A stretch of 64,000 bases of DNA from Varroa destructor (taxonomy: Eukaryota > Arthropoda > Arachnida > Mesostigmata > Varroidae). Both the position numbers and the translations under genes were made by a program. Location: NCBI RefSeq assembly GCF_002443255.2, contig NW_019211456.1, positions 24,669,061-24,733,060 on the forward strand. The letters are read 5' to 3'. Of the stretch, positions 40,754-50,109 are shown one piece after another (position 1 is the stretch's first letter; the number at the start of each line of letters is the position of its first letter). The notes beneath the pieces are model-generated. The model was not told where the DNA came from and ran no database searches. It saw only the letters and a program-made list of their open reading frames with translations.

Positions 40754-42503
40754 GTCCCTGTTACGAGAGTTTTTGCTGTTGTTGAAGTGTTGTTTTTGAT
40801 GCCGTTTTTGCCATAGTACCTCTCAGCTGTTTTTGACTAATGTTAAGTTCCTTGTTCTTGATTCCAGTCGTGGCACAATACTTTTACATCATTGTCATCA
40901 TCCGGTCGATTTTTTTCTTTCTCTCAAACGGTCGCGTATATATATACACACGTATATAATGTGCATATACGACGTGTGCAGGCTTGACTGTCCCCCTATG
41001 TGCTCCTCTTAGCTCATCGTAGCCAAAGTTTGTTGGAGGAGCTTAGGGCCAGTGGAGGGTGGACAATGAACCGACTGACTGTAGTGTAGGGCATCAGCTG
41101 CCTGTCTACACCGAGCCGCTACCGGGCAAAACAACAACGACAGCAATGACCGTAAGAGCAGCGGTGATACAGGACTTGGCGGTAAAAAATAGGCAACGAC
41201 GGGCGCGCCACTGCTGCTTATCACATCGCGGATCTCACGGCCGTGAGAGATATGATTTTATCCCTCTGACTGATAAACAATGAGACAGTATAGAGAGCCG
41301 TGGAAAGAAGGAGAAACACAAAAAAGCATCACCATCGTCGTTTAATCTGCCGCCTGCTGCCCCAGTGACTTCGTTTCGATATTGAAGTGCATGCACTGAA
41401 AGCTTAGCCAAGATGTCTCACTGAGAGTGAGCACATGAGATGAGGGTATATTCGAACAGCGAATGGCGCACAAGCAGCGGCATTTTCAGCTAGCACGCGC
41501 GCGGAAGGTAGCCCATTGCTCGCTGGAGTACCTTCCCGCAAATGTATTTCTGCTAGCGTGCTTTTTCTCTTCTTTCTTTTGATCTTCTGCCTCTGACTAT
41601 CTTTTGCTATTACTGGCGTTTCCCTAATCTCGCAATATATGCTAGTTATTGCATGCTGGACACCATGATACCATGAGATCAGCCTATAGGTTCGAGCCTC
41701 CCTTAGAAACAGAAAAAACGGCGGTTTCTTTCATTTACCGCAGAAGTCCTCTAGCCCGACCTAGCCCGTCTGAAGTTCAACAAATTAATGCACTCACAAA
41801 ACTTTAAAGAAAAATCTAAGCCAATTTGTGCGCCTGCGTACGCCAATCCAGTTCGATCAGATGATCTGACTGTGAAGTAAGATATTTGTTGACTCGAAAT
41901 CTTGTAGAAGTCTCGAACCACTATTATTCCATTCGTCCCTATTGTTACCGATGCTTTCAACACTGTTCTGTAACCGAACGCGCGACTATCGTGTGCTGTC
42001 CGATGATATTTGTTTGTCGTTTCTTCTATGCGATCGACAATGGAAAAAAGATCTATCTCACGTAGTACGAAGGCCAAAGGCCGGAGGAAGAATCTGCATC
42101 TAAATTGCAATGAAAGGCCGTTTGACAGCGAAAGATGGTGAGAATGACTGAGACGTTCGGTTCTTCGACGCCTAACCATCGAGGGCGTCGAAACACCGAC
42201 TTCCTCAAGAGTTGATGAACGAATTAATCGAGTCTTTTTTACGTCAAGTACATCGGCAATAGCGTTGGTCCGGCTGTGGTTTGTTTTGAATAAACTCTTT
42301 CTGATTCTCGCTGACATCAAATGCTCCATTCTCTCTGTACCTTGCAAGTTGCCTGCTACATGGGGAGTTCTTTTATGATATTATTATAGTTCTATCACTG
42401 TTGTTGGACAATAGAATGACTGTCTTGTAGCAATTTCGTAGCGAAACAGTCATACTGAGCTGCTTGCAAAGCCATAGGACTAATCGCCTCTAGTTGACTC
42501 CAC

Positions 42504-42660
42504 TACTAACATGTGTTATTCAATTTCTGTGTTTTTTTTTTTTTTATTTCCCCTTTGTTTGTCTCTTCTTGATTTTTGTTTTCGTTGTTGTTCTATTTGT
42601 GTATCTCTGCATATTTGTGTCTATCCAATTATTTCTCGTATCCATGAATTCGCACTACAG
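42504..42660 (+). promoter_or_regulatory. Distal branch point and AG-free zone before the ending A exon
   Basis: A perfect TACTAAC (42504-42510) is followed by about 148 nt with no AG dinucleotide, including a T14 run (42532-42545) and a long U-rich tract, until the acceptor AG at 42659-42660. Long AG exclusion zones with distal branch points are a known mark of alternatively regulated exons. That TACTAAC is the branch site used is inferred from the match and the missing AGs. Confidence 0.6.
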
Positions 42661-43287
42661 CTAAGGCAGACTCATCAACTGGTCCGGCATCACCTACACT
42701 CCCGACCGGAAACGGTCTTTCACTCGTTCCCGTTTCGTCAAAACCGAGCCACCATTCAGCTTTCTCAGCAGGACTGGATCTGAAGCCATCTATGGAGATC
42801 ATACCGGCCCCTTCGTTGACCGTCGCTGGGGCGCCATTGCATCACGCTAGCCAGCTGTTAAATGGAGGAAGTCTTCACGCAGCTCTCGCTGGAGCAAACG
42901 GCAACACAGGCGGGGGTAGCAGCAGCGCCGCCGGTGGTGGCGGGCCTCTCAATGGGGGCGCCATCGTGTCGGCTGTCTCAAGTAGCCCCGTACCCCCTGC
43001 CTCAAGTGGCTCCAGTACCGGTGATTCGCCTCCTAATCCGCTCGAGCTATTCCGACGCATCCATGAGCTTAGCTTGTCCCAGAAATTGATGCTGTTCGGC
43101 GCTGCGGCAGGAGCCCAGGGCCCGCCGTTGAGTACGCATCCAGGTCATCACCCCGCGACTCACCGGGCACCCCTCATGGACTCGCCGATTTCGTCCGGCA
43201 AGCCAGCCGGCAGGTACCGATGCGAGTTCTGTGACTATCACGCTGTAACGCCGAGCCATCTTCGCAGGCACCAGAGGACGCATACTG
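42661..43287 (+). CDS. Internal exon of C2H2 zinc-finger factor, ending A: linker plus finger A1
   Basis: The exon lies between a pyrimidine-rich 3' splice site (CTACAG ending at 42660) and a GTCAGT donor at 43288. It begins with the last two bases of a split codon and ends with the first base of one, so it is 627 nt, symmetric phase 1. The frame is closed by a TGA at 42645, and the ATG at 42792 is internal rather than a start. The product begins with a Ser/Pro/Thr-rich stretch, then a Gly/Ser/Ala-rich linker, a short charged amphipathic patch (43035-43100), a His/Pro-rich stretch and the first C2H2 finger (43221-43283, C-X2-C-X12-H-X3-H). The finger ends in HTG, the start of a TGEKP-type linker that the next exon completes. 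C2H2 pairs bind DNA in the nucleus. The upstream exon is not identified, so the protein is partial. Alternating-exon BTB zinc-finger genes such as lola or broad are the closest analogy, but no BTB domain is visible. Confidence 0.88.
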
Positions 43288-43627
43288 GTCAGTAACTCGT
43301 ACCGACAGACTCTATCGACTGTATTAGGAATGGCTGCAGGAATGACCAGTAACATTACTAGGTTAGGTAACGCTGCAGAGGGCTTCCGCCGAGTGATTGT
43401 TCATCGTGCGTCAATTATTTGGACAGGGAGACTTTAGGCTAAAATACAATAAGTAGGTAGAGAAATAGAAATTTCAAGGATAATGGGAGTTTAAAAAGAT
43501 CCCATCTGTAAAACGTTTCGTAGGTTTTTTGCTCAATAGTCATAAGTCTATAATCAGGCAGGACACAATATTAATGACTTTTTTTTTCTATTTGTCTTTG
43601 AAAATCTGTTAATTGGTCCTAATTTAG
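43288..43627 (+). other. Intron between fingers A1 and A2
   Basis: 340-nt GT-AG intron, phase 1, which cuts the linker between the two fingers. Its donor GTCAGT is slightly off consensus. The 3' end has a T9 run and further T-rich sequence before TTTAG. I see no coding signal inside. Confidence 0.85.
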
Positions 43628-43722
43628 GCGAGAGGCCCTACGAGTGTAACATCTGTAGCCGTCGCTTCACCCAGAAGCCATCGCTCAAGAGTCACCTGTC
43701 CACCCAGCACGGAATCTCGTAA
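43628..43722 (+). CDS. Terminal exon of zinc-finger factor, ending A: finger A2 and stop
   Basis: After a 340-nt intron with a T-rich tract and AATTTAG acceptor, the first two bases complete the glycine of the HTG linker, giving HTGERPYEC across the junction. This is the expected inter-finger linker and strongly supports the splice. The exon encodes the second finger (43645-43710, C-X2-C-X12-H-X4-H, helix QKPSLKS) and stops with TAA at 43720-43722 only three residues after the last zinc ligand. The reading frame, linker and all four zinc ligands are intact. Ending A therefore has exactly two fingers and almost no C-terminal tail, unlike ending B. The nearest downstream AATAAA is at 45700, which would imply a 3' UTR of about 2 kb. 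Confidence 0.9.
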
Positions 43723-44456
43723 GATAGCGCACGCATGCCATCCAGCGCCAAGATTGTCTAGCGACGAAATTGGCATCTCCAACGGCAAGGTCATCCGTTA
43801 CCACTACTTCTTCTAACGAAACATTTAGCGTTACCCGTTTGTACAATTTGCCATGCGCTCACGCTGGGGTCGTTGAGGCTACAGATAAGCGCAGTGAAGG
43901 AACCGCCTTGGCTTGTGTACACGGATTGACTTTGCGGCTAGTGCAGCCTACCTCTCAGCCAGGTTTAACGATAGATGCTCCTTGCGACCATTGTACCGTA
44001 TTCGTACATGTGTATCTTCCTCTATTTCAATCAGTAAAAACAGATTTCAACGTATTCCTCCGCTCGACATCCACCCCCGATTGAAACCAATCGACGACCG
44101 AACCGACCGCAGATTGGGTTCTAATATTGCAGTTCGCTGGGTAAACCCGTTACATTCTATCTCTGCCGCTGATTGAACTGCGAGCGATGGAACCGATTTC
44201 ACAATAACAATATGCAAATCGCTTACGTTGCGTCCTGGCTTCGGGGCCATTGAGAACAACGGCCAGAATATCGAATCTCTACGGGATGACCCATGTTTGT
44301 TGCTGATTTAGACCTGATCTTTCTGCACGCAGAGCTGATGTGCTCGATGCTGTTTAGGTGCAGGTTGTTGGCCTGATTTCGGCCGGCGGGTCGTGGTGCG
44401 GATTTGCTGTATACGCTGAAATGTTCCGGTCGCCTGTCCTCGCACAAGCGACCTCG

Positions 44457-44495
<39 letters not shown>

Positions 44496-44600
44496 AACTA
44501 CTACTACAACAACTACTACTACTACTACTACTACTGCTACTACTACTACTACTACTACTACTGCTACTACTACTACTACTACTACTACAGCTACTGCTGC
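44457..44600. repeat. (TAC)n microsatellite in presumed 3' UTR of ending A
   Basis: About 144 bp of TAC triplets with a few AAC and TGC interruptions, 735 bp after the ending A stop. It generates the poly-Tyr, poly-Thr and poly-Ser shadow ORFs. Confidence 0.93.
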
Positions 44601-45699
44601 TATTAAGGTGTCGGTGTTTCTGTTGTAGCTTTGTAAGGGGAAAAGCGGCCCCCGCCACCACGCGGTCCAGGCATGACAACAAGTCGAGAAGTAAACTCCG
44701 GCTCGCGTTTTATCTGCTACGCAAAATGGATATCGTCGGCGACTTACCAGGCCTGCCTGACAGCTCGTTATTAGCCCTCTGGATCGCAGTTTCGGATGAT
44801 TCCAATCGATATAACAGCTTCAAGCTTACTAATAACAATGAAACTGGACAAAAGCAAGAAGTCGACGCTGAAGATCTTCAGAAGATAGCTACTCGACCAC
44901 AATCCGCACTCTACGAAGTGCTACAATCACAAGCGTTAGCAATATTTGCATTAATACTGTCACAGTTAAGATTGTATGATAACTACTTAATTAATATCGA
45001 TACGCCAATATCTAACTGCGACGGCCTATTACGTGTGAGCTAGTGTCCTGTAACAACAATATTTATATACAACAATTAGTACACTACTACAGCTGTGCTC
45101 CGTCGTAATTAACACCTACCAGAAGCCAACCAGATTGTCCATAATTAATATTGCTATCAAGTCCACAACCGCCACAGTTACATTGTTTATTTTCCTGCAG
45201 ACGGTCCTCAGTGTTCTCTAGAAGTTATTCTATGAAGGATCAGCGGTCGGATCGGTCAATTGAGTTTCGCAGAACTCCGGCCAGGACCACCACTGACGCC
45301 TCGTGTCTTGATCTCATTCATCTACCGTACTGCTCATACTAATGAATACGACTCTTGTACGATTTTTGTATGTCCATGGTATTGCTAAACTGCTCATAAA
45401 TCATGTTTACTCATTCAGCTCGACACTCCTCATATCGTCAGTCACGTACATAAATGAATAGGTCAATTGAAAACTAGCGAAATAGCTGATTGCGCTGCTC
45501 TATAATAATAGATCTATGCAGCAATGAATTGCCCCCATTGACCCCAATTATAATCTATTCAATCGTCGGCACACAGCCAGTATCTTCTGATATGGACGCA
45601 TTTCCAGCACCCCATTGGTCGATCCGTGATTAAGTGATAAAATGATACTGACCATTATCTTTCAATCCATTGCTGCAAACGCGTGCTGCTCGTGCGAAT

Positions 45700-45705
45700 A
45701 ATAAA
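45700..45705 (+). promoter_or_regulatory. Candidate poly(A) signal for ending A
   Basis: This is the first AATAAA on the + strand after the TAA at 43720, about 2 kb downstream, in an AT-rich context. I saw no closer AATAAA or ATTAAA. The hexamer is common by chance, so the assignment is tentative. Confidence 0.3.
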
Positions 45706-45941
45706 GCAATAATGATTTGATACTAGATCCGATAGCGTGCAAATGAGTCATTTAGGAAATCAAAAGAACCATCGTTAAAGGAACAAATTGATTTCGTTCT
45801 GAGTAAAGAAAAAAAATTGCTAGGTCTGGTAGTTTTAGCCATTCGACACAGATAAGCGAATTGCGTTCAACGGAACTGCTAGCATGCCTTGTAACTGCAG
45901 CGGTAACAATTATAAATGTTGTATATGTACAGCGTTTTCAG

Positions 45942-45993
45942 CCCCCCCCCCCCTTCCTTCCCTTCCCTTCCTTTTCCTTCCCCTTACCCTACC
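45942..45993. repeat. C12 plus (TTCCC)-type pyrimidine tract
   Basis: An unbroken pyrimidine strand of about 45 nt: a C run, then TTCC/TTCCC units. Confidence 0.88.
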
Positions 45994-48064
45994 CCTCTGG
46001 AAAATCACCCCTGTAATAGACGGGCCTTAGCAGATCGTCCATTGTGACGGTGGATTTAAAATAAACATCTGATCGCTTCTACCAATAGCCACTAGTACAA
46101 CGATTACGCTAACACCATTCATTAAACTACCTATTCCTACATGTAACTGCTACACACCTAGAGTTCACCTGCGATTCATACTGCTACTAGGCTCGTTTTC
46201 GCACTAGCTGCAATTCAACACCTTAAAACTGAGGCGATAAAACCTAACCTGCATTTTATGACGAACAAACAAAAAAAAGCGGGAAAATAAACATGTTTTT
46301 CCTTGCTGCAGGTAAACATGTCGATACTTGACGTAACGATAATAGTAATAGTACCATAGAGATGAACATCTCGGAAGAACTCGAGCAAATCAACACTATC
46401 GAGTCGCCATTCCCGAATTAATGATAGAAATAGAAATGACAAAGAAACATACCATCCAGTAACATCTAGGTTCTGAGAAAGTAACATGAAGAAAAAAAGA
46501 AGTTCACGTTCTCATACCGGTTAGAAAATGACCAATTTGTGAACAGGAGCTACGAAATACACGGCGATTATGTATGAGCCTTGGATCCATGGCCAGGTCC
46601 TCCTCCTCAGGCCCAGCCAGATCTCGTCGCGGACCTAGTCCACATTCCATTACAAAGCGCAATCGTGCTAACAAACAACTATTATCTCACGAGCTGAACA
46701 CTGCCAGTAAAATACCTATGATGAAGATGGGCGAGAGTGAGAGAAAAAGGGAGAGTGATAGAGAAAGCCAGAGCGGCGAATCAAACGAGACACCTTGTAC
46801 TAGATGACAGACAATATTTGAGACGGCTTCAAAAGAGAAAGTACCACACGAGAATTAATGATAATTCGAAACTACTTCACCGAACTCCCGAGACCCGACC
46901 GCAAACAGGATACTGTATAACAAAGCGTATAGGCAACTGACGGTGAAATTTATGCCGAAAAAGAATTAACACGCGGACGATCGATGACGACACACGGCCA
47001 ACTGGCGACATACGACTATGGAGCAAATTGAACGAAAGTTCACTGAATGTAGGCCAGAAATAGAAAATAAGCGGATCAATTTGTCCGAGAGAAATGTACC
47101 TATTTGTCGGAAAGCTATCCCTACAACAGACAGAACAAATAGAAAAATACAACGGTCACGAGACGCCAATTAGTGCCAAAATGCGGTCGATATAGTTGAG
47201 GGTCAACTAGAGGTCATCGACATGAATCTAACGTTACGTCGATACGCTGGATAGCGTACAGGACGATATAGAATACGTTGATAGGCGGCGACGTGCAAGG
47301 CCTATACGACGGAATTGTCGTCAATACGAATATAAACATGGTTAGTTCACCCACTAATAATAACTACTATTGTCACACAAAAAAAATATCCTTTTTTATA
47401 TTAGTGTACAAGATCGTGTGTACGTACACGAGCAGAGGCAATCGAAGTGAGGGTGTGCATCGATATATTATATGCACATAGAGAATACACGTACTGTGTA
47501 CGAATCGATCAAGCAGCCGAGTAAGGGTGTAACCATTAACTCATCAAACACACAGGTCAGGTTGTCGGATCTGATAGTTCGGTGACGAGTATTTGTCGCT
47601 GCAGCTGCTCTGTAGCTACAGAATTTGCATAGGCCCTTTCGTATCTCATCTCGCTCCCACGGTATGATTTGAACGACTCAGAATTTTTAGACAGAGATGT
47701 AGTGTCTTGCGATGATATCGGTATAGTTTTTCATCTGACCAGCATACATATAATAGGATAGGAATCGACTGATCTACCTCAGGTGTCCTGTTCAGCATAT
47801 GAACGCAATGCTGGCCACCACAGTAGTGGCTGTGTAGTCGTTCGACGTAAGAGCGGACCCCGGCCGATATTCCCTGATGGTATCTTATTAGCCTAATTTG
47901 TCCTGCTTATTATAACTCTACAATATAATCCGACATCAGATCGCAGCAACAACAATGGCTGTAAGGTTGACGATGAGAATGAGAACTGGTTTCACTCTTA
48001 CGACGCCAGCTAATTACGACAAATGTGCATACTCTCGGCGAAAATTCGCTTCTTCACACAGTCC

Positions 48065-48093
48065 GCGTTCGTTCGTTCGTTCGTTCGTTCGTT
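48065..48093. repeat. (CGTT)n microsatellite
   Basis: About seven CGTT units. Confidence 0.9.
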
Positions 48094-48500
48094 AATAGAG
48101 ACGACAAATTTCGAAGAAGACACGATAGCTGTAGAAATCCCTAGTAGTCCTTGGAGTAATGATTTCGAAGATGATAACTTCTCGAAGACGCGTCAATGAG
48201 TCGCCAATCGCAACTTGTTCTCCTAGTTAGGTTATTTCCGGAGCGTATCAAAAGGCTACGGTTGTGCAATTCGTTCAGGGGGAGACGACGATGGAACTAT
48301 GAAACATGGGCGACTGATAACAATGACAAGTAGAGGTCAATAATAGTAGTACCCTACTAGGAGATGACTAATGGACATGATGGGTGGATAAGGATCACGA
48401 AATATATATAGCGAAAAGAAAAGATAATGGACAAATGAGATTAATTGCAAAATATTATTAATGATAATTATTACTGCGACAATGATTATGCACTATAATA

Positions 48501-48520
48501 GTAATAATAATAATAATAAT

Positions 48521-48580
<60 letters not shown>
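48501..48580. repeat. (TAA)n(TTA)n palindrome
   Basis: AAT-type units on the left meet ATT-type units on the right at 48549/48550. The inner 25 bp on each side are perfectly complementary with no spacer, so it can extrude as a cruciform. Confidence 0.92.
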
Positions 48581-48699
48581 GATAATACCGATTGATTGAT
48601 AATGATAAAGCCTATTGTCATTATTACCACTATTACCGCTGATATTTCCCACGGAGTGGGCATGATATGAGATCGATACACGCTATTACTATTATTACC

Positions 48700-48736
48700 A
48701 TAATAATAATTATTATTATTATTATTATTATTATTA
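48700..48736. repeat. (AAT)n(ATT)n palindrome, second copy
   Basis: Same design as the palindrome 150 bp upstream, with a shorter left arm and about nine ATT units on the right. Confidence 0.88.
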
Positions 48737-48889
48737 CAAACAGTAAGCGCTATTGTATGATATGATGCTATAATGGAGTAAGTGAGGTGTTAATCTCAGC
48801 ATTAATTTACTTAGGGGCGAAAGAAAAATCGTGAATACATTGGTGCATTTAAGGTCTCTGGAAACGCCATTCATCTGACAGGGACGACA

Positions 48890-49001
48890 GATATATATAT
48901 GTGAGTGAGTGAGTTAGTGAGTGAGTGAGTTAGTGAGTGAGTGAGTGAGTGAGTGAGTGAGTGAGTGGATGGGTGAGTGTGTGTGCGTGTGTGTATCTGT
49001 A

Positions 49002-49042
<41 letters not shown>

Positions 49043-49062
49043 GGCAGGCAGGCAGGCAGGCA
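48890..49062. repeat. Compound (AT)(GTGA)(GT)(GACA)(GGCA) array
   Basis: Five simple repeats in succession: AT at 48890-48900, GTGA at 48901-48967, GT-rich to about 48996, GACA from 49003 to 49043 and GGCA to 49062. A 168-codon minus-strand ORF crossing it is a repeat artefact. Confidence 0.93.
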
Positions 49063-49146
49063 GACGATAACGGCGCTGCCGATTAGATTTATTATTAGTG
49101 ATGAAATGAAGACGATGATACTGCCGATAGCGATACTGAGTAAATA

Positions 49147-49168
49147 ACAACAACAACAACAACAGCAG
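49147..49168. repeat. (CAA)n microsatellite
   Basis: Six CAA units passing into CAGCAG. Confidence 0.88.
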
Positions 49169-50081
49169 CGGTGGTTGGCTGGCGATGGTCGATTATTCGG
49201 CACGAGATTAAGATATGAGTGGTTCAGTGGCCGGCTGTTGCTGTGTCTTCTACATTCTGTGTGTGCATTGCGATACATGTGTATGTGTGTGTGTGAGTGA
49301 CGTGGGATACTGTGGGATACTGCCGATATTTGGGTGTGGACACGTTCGATTACAGCCCGTGTCTTATCCTGGCCCACAGCAGCGTGAGTGTCCGGAGAAA
49401 GGGCTCTTTACAAGCGAAAGTCGTTCGAAAAATAGTACCGGGACTAAACCTACGGAATGGGAATTATGTCAGCGTTCAGGCACTTTTTCAATCTAGACTC
49501 TGTCGATTTCACGCGTCTGGTCGGCGATTCTGCATGCTTCGAAGTTGGGCATGATTCACCCACTTCTCGATCGGTCGGGCGATGCCCGCCACTTGCCGAA
49601 CGTCGTTGTTATTATTTTTGCCTTCTGCAAAGTGGTTCAACACTGACACGGACGCTGCTATGCCGTTGAGCGTCGTCCTTGCTCCATTTGTCTGTGACGT
49701 CGATGGTGTGCTAGACGACGGCTTGATCAGAATATTCAATGAAGATGCAGGTCTGTTAATTGTGCAAAATCGTTGGGAAGAGAATCGCTGATGGGATATC
49801 TTGTTCTCGTAGCTATATTGGTGCTTCTAATCTGGGATGGTCCCGGCTAGGAAAGCTTCGGTGCGTGAGCGTGGATAGCGTAAAAGGTGAATTGTCTCAC
49901 TCAAGAATCTCAGTCTAAAGAACATACAATTTATAATCAACCTCCCCAATTCCCCATCACCCTTCCTTATTACCCCTAAATGAGCTTCAAATTTCCGAAT
50001 CTACGTTTTGCCTGTTTTTGAAACCAAATCAAAGCAGGAGTTAGCTAAAAAGGAACCATCAGTAACCGCACCCACAACAAT

Positions 50082-50109
50082 AGCAGCAGCAACAACAACA
50101 ACAACAACC
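50082..50109. repeat. (CAG)n(CAA)n microsatellite
   Basis: Short CAG run followed by about six CAA units. Confidence 0.88.

Larger units (their letters stand above)
38561..42660. other. Presumed intron or upstream flank of the zinc-finger gene
   Basis: No confirmed exon is visible. The right end must be intronic because it ends in the 3' splice site of the 42661 exon. It contains a (CTG)n run at 40732-40753, a 183-codon ORF at 39838-40389 and a 198-codon minus-strand ORF at 41751-42347. Neither ORF has a recognisable domain. Confidence 0.5.

Noticed and set aside
42792..43295. Treating the ATG at 42792 as the start and reading through to TAA after HTGQ
   Set aside because: The frame is open upstream to the 3' splice site, and splicing at 43287 to 43628 restores a perfect finger linker.
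44308..44682. 124-codon minus-strand ORF with long poly-Ser, and + strand poly-Tyr and poly-Thr ORFs
   Set aside because: All are readings of the TAC microsatellite; flanks have no domain.
48890..49062. CRISPR-like periodic array
   Set aside because: Pure short tandem repeats without unique spacers in eukaryotic DNA.
48871..49377. 168-codon minus-strand ORF
   Set aside because: Most of it is translated GTGA/GACA/GGCA repeat; period-4 peptides show it is not protein coding.
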